The notes beneath the pieces were generated by a model. It ran no database searches. It saw only the letters and a program-made list of their open reading frames with translations, and was not told the origin of the DNA. This document shows positions 11,876-22,640 of a stretch of 64,000 bases of DNA, in pieces. The stretch is from NCBI GenBank assembly GCA_026122225.1, contig JANEZZ010000404.1:1860001-1924000 (forward strand). Direction: 5' to 3'. The translations under genes and the position numbers were made by a program. Source of the DNA: Heloderma charlesbogerti (Eukaryota > Chordata > Lepidosauria > Squamata > Helodermatidae). The stretch's first letter is position 1, and each line of letters opens with the position of its first letter.

Positions 11876-13011
11876 GAACATACCTCCCAAGGCACCAAGT
11901 GAGTTTATTGATGGGCAGGATTTGAACCTGGGTCAGTGTTTTGTTCACTCTGCTGCCTAGTGGGAGAAGCCCCAGCAATGCTAATGTGGAGGCGTGTACC
12001 GGGGTCTGGAGGTAACATCCGCTCCTCACTTTGTTTTTAAATTTGCAAGGGATGTTGGTACACTGTCTCCCCTTTTTGAGGACAAAGGCTTTGGACAGTT
12101 CAGTTCCAGATGCTAAATGTCGTATCTGTGCAGTTGCATCTATGCCAGTGCAAAATGCTTACAGCTCTGGTCTCAAAGTCAGTGTTTTAAAATGGTTGGA
12201 AGCCATCTTGAACAACATTTCTACTTTTGTCTTGAGCTGTGATGAAGGGATTCTGGGCTGCTAGTTCTCTTGGAGCCTGGTTGCGCCCAACAGCGCAGTG
12301 CCAGGCCATCAGCCGTTTTCTATGCACTACATTATCTGCAAAAGTTACTGTGGTTCTTAAAGATGATTTCTTTGGAACTATTTTACATGTGCCTCTACCT
12401 GAGAAACCTCCTGTGTTTTATAGGGTTTAGATGAGCCATAAGACCTCCAAAGGATAAAGCAAACTCCTTCCATGCTAATTTGTCTTTCCAGACAAGAAAT
12501 TGGCCACATTCTGCCTCTGGATATCAGCAGCCATTTCCCAGTTCAGCATCACTCAACAGCATCAGATGTGGGGGAGATATTGGGAGATGCATTTGCTTTT
12601 GGTCTTTGGGGTAGGGTGGACCCCCCCCCCCGAGTTGGTATTAAGATTCTTTACTGCATAGCTGCAACTTACAAGAGTCCCATGTGGTAGCTCTAACTAC
12701 ATGAAGAGTTACAGCCACAGTTTTAGGTTCCAGCCAGCCAATGAGCCAGGTATTATCACAGTTTTGTAACCACTTAGAAATCCCTGAAAGAGGGTCTGTA
12801 GTAATGGCTTACTCACTTTTGCTCCTCCATCCCACCCCTGTCTTACCAGATCTCTATCCTAGTGGAAACTGATCTGGAAAGAGATCTTGGATTCATGGGG
12901 GATAGCTTAATGGGGGAGGGGGGGAGAGATCAGAAGCTTTTGCTTCCACTGTTAAACTAACTAAAGGTCTTCATTATGTCTAAACTCAGGAAAACCATGG
13001 TTAGTTTAAAA
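11876..13011. other. single-copy DNA, no gene seen
   Basis: A poly-C run lies near 12621-12631. There is no domain-bearing frame. Confidence 0.4.
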
Positions 13012-13485
13012 CTATAGGGCTGGTTCATGTAATGCTAAAACATGGTTTAGTACTATGTGCATGAGCTAGAATGAGCTCGAGCAAGGCCTTGGGATTACAC
13101 ACTCCCTTCCAGTGTGGCAGGGAGAAGGACTTCACTAGCTTTTACTTTCGGTTTCAGGAGATCCTGGGTTAGTGTTATGTATGAGCCACAGATTGTGCTT
13201 TAAAACAAACACTGGTCAATTTCTAAACAAGCCAACTTCAAAACCATTGGTTATAAAGTTGCCTTGTTTAACTAATCAAAGTTTGTTTTAAGCCATGATC
13301 TCTGGTTTGTACATAATGTTAAGTTGAGATTCTGTGAAACTGAAAGTAAACATACTAGCAGTGTCCTTCTCCTGGCCACATCGGGGGAGAGGGAGCACAG
13401 AAATCTGAGGCTTCTCTTGGGCTTCTTTCTGCAAATGCATGTAGTACTAAGCCATGGTTTATGTGTGAACAAGGCCTATGGTTTG
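13012..13485. mobile_element. DNA transposon with about 40-bp inverted ends
   Basis: The left end (ATAGGGCTGGTTCATG ... ATGGTTTAGTACT) is the approximate inverse of the right end (AGTACTAAGCCATGG ... GTGAACAAGGCCTAT). The interior has several AACCATGG/CCATGGTT-type palindromic pieces. No transposase is seen and no clean target duplication was found. It resembles non-autonomous elements common in reptiles. Confidence 0.5.
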
Positions 13486-13718
13486 TCAAAACAAGCCAGG
13501 ATCAAAGCATGATTCAACATTCTGGCTTGTTAACAAGGCATACTTTTAAGACATTGCATCCGAATCAAGTCACAGGGCAGTATGGGTCAGTATTGTTATA
13601 AGCAAGTGTGGCAGCAATTTCTTCCTCCCAAACTAGCAGGCAAGGGCATAGGGAAAAGCATAGTTCGTGAAAGGCGATAATGTGCATTAACTGAAGCAAG
13701 AGAAAGATTCCTGAGCGA

Positions 13719-13965
13719 TCATAGAATCACAGACTTGGAAGAAGCAAGTTCCATCAAGTCCAACCCCCTGCTCAGTGGAGGAATTCATTTTAAAGCATCC
13801 CTGACAGTTGGCTGTCCAGTCTCTGCTTAGATACCTCCAGCGATGCGGAGCCCACCACCTCCCTAAGCAATTGGTTCCATTATCTGACTGTTCTGACCGT
13901 TAGGAAATTTTTCCTGATGTTCAACTGAAAACTGCCTTCCTGTCACTTGAGCCCCAATCATTAAA
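13719..13965 (-). repeat. CR1 LINE 3' fragment
   Basis: Diagnostic phrases on the plus strand: 'TAGAATCACAGACTTGGAAG', 'AAGTCCAACCCCCTGCTCAG', 'CAGTCTCTGCTTAGATACC', 'AGGAAATTTTTCCTGATGTT'. These match the 3' region of chicken-repeat-1 LINEs of birds and reptiles, in reverse orientation. 5'-truncated and non-coding. Confidence 0.85.
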
Positions 13966-13979
13966 GAGCTTGAAAATTC

Positions 13980-14300
13980 ACGTGTGATTTTGGTCTTAAA
14001 CTGTTCTGCCCATTCTCCCTTGCACCTTCCTGAAAACCTACTTTTTCCATGAAGCCTTTGGCTTTACCCCCAAGGCCTCATATCCAACTGAAATGATGCC
14101 TAGGTAGGTATGTGAACTGGAACAAACCCTAAGTATATAGCCCCACATGCCCATGTTCATCCTTTGTTACTTGTTTCTCTCTCTTCCCAACTCACTATTT
14201 ATCTCTGTCAAAATTTAGTTTGTAAGCTTCTTAAAGCATGGGCTTGTCTCTCTTTCTTTTGTTGTTTGTACCATCACTATACAGCACTCTGTAAAGCTAC
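13980..14300. repeat. possible ancient SINE/LINE remnant
   Basis: 'CCATGAAGCCTTTGGC' and, further on, 'TTTGTAAGCTTCTTAAAGCA' with 'ACAGCACTCTGTAAAGCTAC' are typical of very old amniote interspersed repeats. I cannot assign a family. Confidence 0.3.
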
Positions 14301-14619
14301 AAACGTGTCTCAATCAGTTATCATGTGGCTGGCCATTTCTGCCAAAGGATATGGGGAAAGGGTCATCTTCTGAGACCAGGAAAATGTTCTCCTTCAAGAA
14401 GGGGGCGTTTGGTGACTTGATTATGGGAAGGAGGTTTGGTTCTCCCCAGACCTGTAGCTCTCCTTTTGCCTCCTTCCTCTGTTTTCTGGTGCAGTACTAA
14501 AATATGCTTTCTCTGTTTTGCTCAAGAATGTTTCCTGTTATGAATGATGAGGAGGTTCTCAACTTGTCTTCCACCTACACACAGCTGTACTCTCTGAACA
14601 TCAGGCTAATGTCTTAGAG

Positions 14620-14749
14620 CAGCCTTTCCAAACCTGCTGCCCTCCAGACATTTTGGACTATAACTCTTCCTGCCCATTGGCCGTGCTGGCTGAGGCTGAT
14701 GGGAGTTGAAGTCCAAAACATACGGATGGCACGAGGTTGGGAAAGGCTG
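14620..14749. mobile_element. hAT MITE, 130 bp
   Basis: CAGCCTTTCCAAACCTGCTG at the left is the inverse of GAGGTTGGGAAAGGCTG at the right. The centre holds the 'TTTTGGACTATAACTC' block and its inverse. Flanks TCTTAGAG and TTTTAGGG agree at 6 of 8 positions, a decayed duplication. Same family as 32629-32765. Confidence 0.75.
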
Positions 14750-15788
14750 TTTTAGGGGTCTTTGGAAACCACAAAACTGACTCCAGTGCTTAGGCTTTAA
14801 TTTAGTTACTTTCGGGGACTTTCTTCCAACCCATCAATTCTGTAAATCTGTAAAATAGCCACCAGTTCATTGCACCTAAATTAAAAAGCTCCTTTCCACT
14901 CAGAAGCAAATGAATATCTAAAGTTGTTCTTAACTTACTCAGTGCTCAGCCATTGGGTATCTCTAGGGGTGCTTCTGATGGCAGGGCTGGGGGTATCTAT
15001 CACCCCCACTATCAGGGGGGCACTGACTTTCAAAGCAATGCAAATCACCTTGCTACAGCTCTGTGATGTACCATATGCAAGTTTAATCATTTCACACACA
15101 CTCCAACAGCTGAAATATGGGTTTAGAAAAAATAAATCCGCAAAGGAGGAAGTGCTTTACATATTAATTTGATGCATTTATGGGGCGCTGAATATTCCTA
15201 AGACATTACAACTGAAGAAGGGAAAGAGCTATACCATCTAGAACACATCACTGACTAATGTAAACATGGCATGTCTAAAAAGTGGTCATGGTCTTTCTTG
15301 GTGCTACAGCAAGGAAACAATAGAAGCATAACAAAAATCTCCTCAGCAGACAACGGCAGCCTCCAGTGGAGTCAGGGCATTTCCTTGTGCCTCTCTCTTG
15401 GAAATGATCAGAAACCCACAAGCCTCTCCCCCACAGAGATGTTTTCCTTTCCCCGGGAAATGGAGCAGTCTTGGGACAGCAGTGGCTCTACTCTAATTAG
15501 AAGACAGCAGACATTCATGGCTCCGCAGGCATCAAATGGGGTCAAGAAGATCCTTTTGATCAACTAATAGAGGCATTTGTGGAAAGAAGTTGCCTGTGTC
15601 AAAAGTTCTGCTTTCAAAGCAGGTTTTGAAATGGGAGGCAAGAGCTCCAAGGAGCTGAGATCAAGCAAGCAATTGTTTGAGTGCATATTTTTGATCTAAG
15701 CATGACTGTAGCTGTGCTCTGGCTCTTGAATCCTACTTGGCAAGTTGATGATGGTGATACTGGATGAAATTTTATCCTATCTAGTGCC
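14750..15788. other. single-copy DNA, no gene seen
   Basis: A 98-codon frame (15271-15567) shows no recognisable domain. Confidence 0.4.
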
Positions 15789-15796
15789 ATTATTGG

Positions 15797-16631
15797 TAGG
15801 GATGGAAGAGAATTTCATTTCGGTTTGGTTTTGATAAGAATTTGCCAAATTGCACAGAGTTCTCCATATCTGGGACAAAAATAAATTGCAGTGTGCAAGA
15901 AGCCGAAACTGACAGGTTTGTACATCCAGGCCTCAGGCTTTGCGTGCTTTGCTCTTAAAAGTCTGGGTTTGAATCCCTGTGCATTCAACCATGGTAGTGC
16001 TTAATTAAAGTTGCCACGTCTTTTTTCTGACAGGCTTGTCATCTTTAAGAGCTATATGCTGTAGTATAGTGGAGCCAGGGCTCACAGAGACGAAGTACTG
16101 GCACTTTTTTTATGAGCGGGGACACTGACATCTCTTTTCCCCCTGAGCTTAGCTCAAATGAATTTTCCCAGCAATAATACATTGTTCCCTGTTGTAATGC
16201 AAAGTATTTGGGGTGGCTTGGTCTTGAACGGGCAGTTAAAACCCATTAGCTTTACAAAAGACCTGCTCCTGGTAGAGATGAAAACTGCTAGGACTGGTTA
16301 GTTGATATGGATCAACATAGCTGTCTGAATTTTTGGACTCTCCTTGGGAGGGTGGCGACGGGGATTTTCATGATGAGCACTTGCACTTCAAAATTTACAG
16401 CTACACCACCAGCTGTATGGTAGGGAGGTACATGATGGTTCTCTCCATGCTGGGAAATGCTGTACCTATTGAATTTGGCTGGTGCAGATGGGTAAGAATT
16501 TAGTTCTGTGTCATTTTTGTTAAGAATTTACCAAAATTTGCAAAGTACTTCATATGTGGGAGAGAAAGAACTTGAGATTTTAAAACTTTGAACATGGGAG
16601 AAACCGAAATTGACAGATTTGCCCATCCCTA
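15797..16631. mobile_element. composite element bounded by two hAT-MITE copies
   Basis: The outer ends are TAGGGATGG and CCATCCCTA. The flanking 8-mers are identical: ATTATTGG at 15789-15796 and at 16632-16639. Inside are two directly repeated, diverged MITE copies (15797-15930 and 16483-16631). Both carry 'AAGAATTT(G/A)CCAAA', a 'CATATCTGGGA/CATATGTGGGA' block and 'GAAACTGACAG/GAAATTGACAG'. They enclose about 552 bp of unrelated DNA. The inner ends (CATCCAGG; GCAGATGGG) are not flanked by the outer duplication. I infer that the whole 835 bp inserted as a unit. Confidence 0.7.
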
Positions 16632-16639
16632 ATTATTGG

Positions 16640-18235
16640 TTTTGGGTAGGTTATATTCCAATTCCAAACAAAAGCTACATACAATTTTTAAACAGATAAG
16701 CATTAGATTTACCCCAAGGGAGTAGGCTTATATTTTCATTTTTTTCCAAATATTGTGGGGCTTGGATATTCTCTGCACTAAGGGAAGTCAGATTCTATGA
16801 ATGATGCACAATTAAGCACTAACTGGCTTATATTGCACAGTTTTGCTCTGCTTCTGCTTGCCATTGGGAGGGGAAAGGATCTACACAGTGTGCCAAAGCC
16901 TTTTGTGATCCCATATCATCATCCTGCTGAGGTGCTGTGTGTAAGGCCTTGAGGGAACTGATTGGAGAAATGGTAGCATCTACAAGTTATAGGCATTGGC
17001 CTTCAGGACATGGGAGAGTTCCAGGAAATACAAATGTTGCTCCAGTGGGAATTGGAGCTTCACTGAAGTCTTTAAAGCATAGGAGCCGGCCTAAGGATGG
17101 CACAGAACATGTCTCCCAGCTGTTGTTAGGAAGACGATTAAAGGGGCGGAGCCCTGTGTCCTGCCACAGCTTTGTGGCCTCTTGATATATCTTCTGCTGC
17201 CTCTAGTGAAGTTTTACAGGAGAACAAGCTTAGATAATTTTTTCTAAGTAGAAAAGTGAGGAATAAGCTTAATAATGATGATGATGATGGTAACAATAAT
17301 TATTATTATTCTGAAAACATTTCCAGGCTTATCTCTGGTGCAAATTGAGCTCTGCTAAAATTACAATTGGAGCTGGAATTTATAGCCACTGAGAAATCCA
17401 TGAATACAGATTAGATCCTCCACCCCCATCTCTACTACTTCTGTTCTGGACATCTGCCCAGACTTTGTATTTCAGAGGTGGAAAAAGAATCTGACTTGGC
17501 AGATTTTAATATACATTCTGCAGCCAGTCAATGGAATTTCTTGAATCTGTGGATGATTTCTTGCTGCCACTGGAATTTCATTTGTCTTTATTATGGAGTG
17601 ATGGGCACCCACTGAACAGTGGGTTTTGATCCTGCCTCATGTATCAAAGTTGCCATTTGCAGGTGCTTTTCTAACTTGCATTGTGAGGCTTTAAAAACTG
17701 GCATCTAAGTGGGTGTCTGTCACTTTGCCTCCCCTCCAAACCAAGAATGATGAAATGGAATATACTACCCATAGACCAAAGATGCCAAGAGGCGATGTCA
17801 TTCCCCTAGTTTAGGAGTGTAAGAAGATGTTTATCGGTGTTACTGAAAAGAGATCTGTGAGGAACAATTGCAGATGCACTGTGAGAAATTGGCTCAACAT
17901 CAAGACAATTTCAGAGACACAGCAGGTAGCATTTAAAAAGCCGTATCATGTAATAAACATCTTGCTGTGTTATTAGTCTTCACAATTTTCTTTGCTTCGT
18001 TTTTTTTTTAAAGTGACTATGGTAAAATGTAATGCAGTATACAGAACACTGCTGTTTGAAGAAGTGTCTTGTTAAGTCTGTTGGTTATGGCTGAAATTGC
18101 ACCCAGACGCTTCCTTTGGCTCTGGGGCCAAAGAAACTCCCGGGTCTTTATGTTGTTTGTGTGCCATTCTGTGCCAAATATAGAGAGAGGGATCCAGCCC
18201 TACATCTGAATTCCTGAGAAAGCCTTTTTGCCCTT
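16640..18235. other. single-copy DNA, no gene seen
   Basis: A short (GAT)n/(ATT)n run lies near 17275-17310. No exon signature was recognised. Confidence 0.4.
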
Positions 18236-18725
18236 CTGGCTGGTCACCCAGCCACTCTGGGTGATGTACAACAATAAAAACAGTTTAAAACAATACAATT
18301 CTACATTAAAAACATCATATTTCTAAAAATACCCTAACCCACCCCAAATGCCTGCCTGAACAACAGCGTTTTTAATGCGTGGCGGAAGCTCATTAAAGAG
18401 GGGGCATGGCGGAGTTCTCTAGGGAGGGAGTTCCACAAAGTGGGGGCCACCACAGAGAAGGCCCTGTCCCTCGTCCTCACCAGCCTAGCTGTCCTGGCTC
18501 ATGGGACAGAGAGAAGGCCATCTGAGGCTGATCTTGTTGAGCGGCCTGTCTGGTGTTGCCGGAGGCGCTCCTTGAGATAGGCTGGGCCAGAACCATATAG
18601 GGTTTTAAAGGTCAAAACCAACACCTTGAATTTGGCCCAGAAAACGACTGGTAACCAGTGCAACTCCTTCAGCACCGGAGTGATGTGATCACGCCAGCGG
18701 CTGTCTGTAAGAAGAGTCCTCCTGG
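18236..18725 (-). pseudogene. L2/CR1-type LINE pol 3' end, degraded
   Basis: The minus strand reads through the conserved C-terminal region of L2/CR1-type pol in one main frame. Landmarks are ELHWLPVVFWAKFKVL, then TFKTLYGSGPAYLKERL, then RDRAFSVVAPTLWNSLP and LKTLLFRQAFG, with one stop near the middle. A short 3' UTR (A-rich, 'ATTTCTAAAAATACC' on plus) lies at the low-coordinate end. The RT catalytic core is absent, so it is 5'-truncated. Confidence 0.85.
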
Positions 18726-18809
18726 GTCAGATCAAATTCATTCATTCATGCATCCATTTATTCAGTTAAAACCATACATTTATTTAAATTTATTTGTGCT
18801 TTAAACATG

Positions 18810-19150
18810 TATGGGTATTAATTTACTGAATTTATATGCTGCCTTTCTTCCAGGGAGCTCAAGGCAGTGTACATGGCAGTTCCCCTCCCCTTTTATCCTC
18901 ACAACAACCCTGTGAGGTAGGCTAGGGTGAGAAGCAGTGACAGACCCATGGCCACCCAGTGAGCTCTGTGGCTGAGTGGGGATTTATTATATTTCTATAC
19001 TGCCCCATAACCAAAGCTCTCTGGGCAGTTCACAGTATGGCCATCCGGAGAACCCTGGGGGCCAAATTGGGACCCCAGGAGGGCTGGATTTGGCCCCAGG
19101 CCTGAAGCTCCCAACCCCTGCTCTAACCACTCCACCATACTGGCTCTCCA
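18810..19150 (-). repeat. tRNA SINE with an internal chimeric insertion
   Basis: The minus strand starts AGAGCCAGTATGGTGGAGTG (A-box region). It resumes at about 18980 with TCCCCACTCAGCC and continues through the SINE body (CTCACTGGGTGGCC, CCTACCTCACAGGGTTGTTG, GAAAGGCAGCATATAAAT). Between them, about 18981-19125 has a hAT-like end (CAGGGGTTGGGAGCTTC) joined to a LINE-type 3' tail (GGGGCAGTATAGAAAT). About 35 bp of SINE is missing at the join, so it is not a simple insertion. Confidence 0.6.
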
Positions 19151-20700
19151 TCAGTTTTCCCATCAGTGACCTCTGGACTTGGGTGTTCCATTGTAGGCTC
19201 AAGTCTGTCAAACGTATCCATGTTTGGGGTATAGGACTTCTGTGCCCCAGTGTGTGTCTCTCTGCACACACATCCACCCGAGTCCTTGTCTACCCTGCCT
19301 CTATCCTGTCAGTGTGAGGATTGTTGTGATCCTCATTTTTTGAAGGAGAAATGCTCTGTGATATTGGGCTAGACCTACTGCATCTGTGCATATCTGCTTC
19401 TTAGGGTGCCACGCTGTCTGCACAGGCTAGAGACGTGAAGCATGATGCACAGGGCTGGTCCCAGAGCCAAATAACTCAACTCAGGATGGGTTCACCTATG
19501 TCACCCTTATGTTAGATTCGATAGGCAAATTAGCCCTAACATTCATGCAAGTAAAGGTCCTTTAAGGAAAGGAACAAATGACTAGTGAGGACAGAATAAA
19601 TCTTGCAAACCCACTGCATTTGCATATTTATACAGGTTGCAGAATATCTGGGTGCACATGATGATGATTTTGCACAGAGCAGACGCAGCCCAGACCACCT
19701 TCATCAAAGGAGACCAAGTAGTGCATCCTAGCCATTCAAGCAGTTGATACATATAATTTTGCTTCTCTTTCTTTTTGTAGTCAACCTCTTCCCATTCCTC
19801 CAACATGCAGATTTATGGGCAGCCTCTGGTTTTGAATACAAATAGGGGGTGGAAATACTGGCAAAAAACCTAGGAAGCTTACCGTTAAGAATTAACCTAG
19901 GCTGTTCATTTTTGTAAAAGTGCTTTGCAGCATTTAATACGTTCTGCAGCATAACTTCCTTGGCATTTATTTTGCACCCAACTTGCTGTTAATTTGTCTT
20001 TCCACGGGGCCTGCATGCACACAGCTAGCGACGCACTGTTGATGCAGCTGGTCCTCTGTGAACTGGGCTCCTCCCTTATGCTAGTGGTTAGCCTGAAATT
20101 ATTCCCTTTGAGAGCTCCAAGTCACACAGAGGCACATCTATTGTCATGCTCTGGGCACGAGATTTTGAAACAGATTATGGGCAATCTGTCATTGCCAGAT
20201 GTCCACAGGTTGAATGAAAAACCAGATGCTTGTTGATCTCCCACGGGGCAATTTTAGTCACACACAGGAGTTTTTCCTGGCTCCTGCTGTCCCTCTCTCC
20301 TGTCAGTGCTGGGTTTGTTGTGCTCCTGGTTTTTGAAGCAGGGACCTTTTGTGATAGTGGGCTTGGTTTCTGCAAGAATTTTTCATCAGGTGAGGTCCCT
20401 ATGCAGGGGGAACATCTTCACCTCTCTGAGTGGTTCTTTACATTTACAAAGCAAAAGTAACAGAGCCTGCATTTACTGTTTTGTTCTCTGTTGGGGGTCA
20501 TTTTCCCTATCACCAGCAAGCCTACTGTGACTGAAGGACAGGATGGGCTACGTCACCCCATGGAAATGAAAAAAACAATAGTCCATTAATTTATTCCGAA
20601 ACCTTTTAGATTGTCTTAAAAAACTCAGGGCGGATTCCAGTATTGTATGCAAAGTCTTAATAGTGATGATGCATTAATGATGTTTTTTTCTGCATTGTGC
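19151..20700. other. single-copy DNA, no gene seen
   Basis: Several 70-80-codon frames on both strands lack domains and conserved-looking patterns. Confidence 0.4.
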
Positions 20701-20704
20701 TGAA

Positions 20705-20890
20705 ATAGGATTATTCTGGGTTAGTATTTAGAGTTTCTTCTTAAGGTTGTTTTTAAGGTGGTTCTTAAATGTTTATGTGCATATTTATTTGCTTAGATGT
20801 GTTTTTACGGGTTTTTAAAAGAATTGTAACTCATCTTGGGGCTTCAGAGAATGGCAAGATAAGATCGAAATAATAAAAATAATGAAATAC
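20705..20890 (+). repeat. L2-type LINE 3' UTR
   Basis: The T-rich stretch 'TTTTTAAGGTGGTTCTTAAATG' (read in two parts) is followed by 'TTGTAACTCATCTTGGGGCT' and the tail 'GATCGAAATAATAAAAATAA'. It lacks coding sequence. Confidence 0.55.
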
Positions 20891-20975
20891 AGGCATCTGT
20901 TGTTCTGAACATTGCCTCAGAGTCAGATGCCAAGGGGAAATCCACCAGTGAAGACCCTGGAGCAAAATATACACT

Positions 20976-21158
20976 GTTGTTGTTTATTCATTCAGTCACT
21001 TCCGACTCTTTGTGACTTCATGAACCAGCCCACGCCAGAGCTTCCTGTCGGCCGTAGCCACCCCCAGCTCCCCCAAGGTCGAGTCCGTCACCTCCAGAAT
21101 ATCATCCATCCATCTTGCCCTTGGTCGGTCCCTCTTCCTTTTGCCTTCCACTTTCCCT
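20976..21158 (-). repeat. BovB-type 3' end (LINE or SINE) with target duplication
   Basis: The plus strand shows 'ATTCAGTCACTTCCGACTCT', 'TTTGTGACTTCATGAACC' and 'GCCAGAGCTTCCTGTCGGCC', the inverted 3' region of BovB. Flanks AGCAAAATATACACT (20961-20975) and AGCAAAAATATACACT (21159-21174) differ by one A. This supports insertion by target-primed reverse transcription. Confidence 0.8.
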
Positions 21159-21174
21159 AGCAAAAATATACACT

Positions 21175-22345
21175 ACCATTGGTCATTTATATTCACTGTA
21201 AGTCATTGCAGTGGCTTTTCTATAGATTAATCTTAATGCATGAAATATAAATCCAGCAGTACATCTTTTTCTTTCTGACATCTGACCTGTGTCACAGGGG
21301 TTCTTGGAGCCTCTTTCTCTGAAAGCCTGGTAACTGTGTTTTCCCCTGGGACAAAAGGGGGGTTAGCAGGAGAGGACTCCATTAATGAGGGACAGAAAGC
21401 CAAGAGAGATGGGCCCCCACAATAGAACAAATGCTGTTTTATTTTGCCTGAAGTTCAGTATTTGTTATGGGTTTGGTAGCATCATTTTATCTCATTGACC
21501 CTCTTAGCTTTTGGGTGGGAGGGAGGAGGAATAAAAAGGGGTTTTGTTTAAATGAATGGTGTGTGCCCTTCAAGTTGCTGTCTGTGTGCCTGTCAGCAAT
21601 ATTTTTACCATCTCATCTTGTCCTGCCTAAAGAAGCTTTTAAGTTCTAAAAATGTTCTGGCCTTAATTCCTCTGGAGATGGACTGAAGTGAGGTTCTTTG
21701 TCTCTCTCTTTTGCCACTAAATCTATCTGTGTCATAGGTGGCTTGCAGCTGTTTTTCTCACAAGTTTACCTCTTTGAGCACAACGTAATCCAAATCACGA
21801 AGTGCAACTTAATTAATGTGTAATACAGTATATTTGTAGGCTGCAGTGCTAACACACTTATAAGACAGTGAGCCCCATTAACACAGTGGGGCTTAACTTC
21901 GAAGCAAACACACTGTTTAGCTGCTCTTGCCTCCTTTCCTGGATGTTAGCCACATCCAGTGAACTGTGTGAATGGATGGAGTGGTAAAAAAATAGATTGT
22001 GTGTTTGCTGCATGTGTGTTGTTGAAATGGAGGTTCTAATCCACATTGGCAACCGGGAACACAGAATCACAGTGGTGGATGTTATTTCAAATTCTTTGGT
22101 TTGGAGTAAAAGAAAAAAAGATGGCCGTGCACATGGTGTATTGGACCTACCCGTGTGGGAGATAAAGGAAATACCACCTATGCAACATCCTTCCATTGAA
22201 AATTAGCATTGGCTGTTGTGTAGTTGTTCTGTTTTGCCCAGAGAGGGATCAGGGGAAGAAGTGGAGAGCAGGGGTTAGGGAGATTGAGTGAGGATCATGC
22301 CACTGGGAAGTGGAGCAACCCACTCTTCCAGTGGGAAGGGGCAGA
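21175..22345. other. single-copy DNA, no gene seen
   Basis: No repeat or exon recognised. Confidence 0.4.
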
Positions 22346-22640
22346 TGCAGTGCGGCTGGTGCCTCCAGTTCCGGAGGGTCTGTGATTCCATTCAGGGTTT
22401 TAGTTACCACCACCCCAAACTCTAACAGTGCTATCCAAGGTGCTGAAAGGTGCTATCCGAGGTGCTGAGGGGTGCTATCCGAGGTGCTGGGCCCTATCCC
22501 CAAAATGGGTTCAGCACCTTTGTTAGCAGCGTTAGAGTGTTGGCTTATGGTAATTAAAACCCTGAATGGAATCACACACACACACACACACACGGAACTG
22601 GAGTCACCAGCCACCACTGGCCAGCTGTCTGGATTCTCTG
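22346..22640. mobile_element. foldback element (family shared with 42419-42632)
   Basis: Left GTGATTCCATTCAGGGTTTT (22382-22401) is the inverse of right AACCCTGAATGGAATCAC (22558-22575). Further arm matches run outward (CTCCAGTTCCG / CGGAACTGGAG) and inward. The left arm has three tandem copies of a 21-23-bp unit GTGCTATCCGAGGTGCTGA (about 22429-22489), and the right arm an (AC)n expansion (22572-22592). No coding capacity. Confidence 0.75.
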
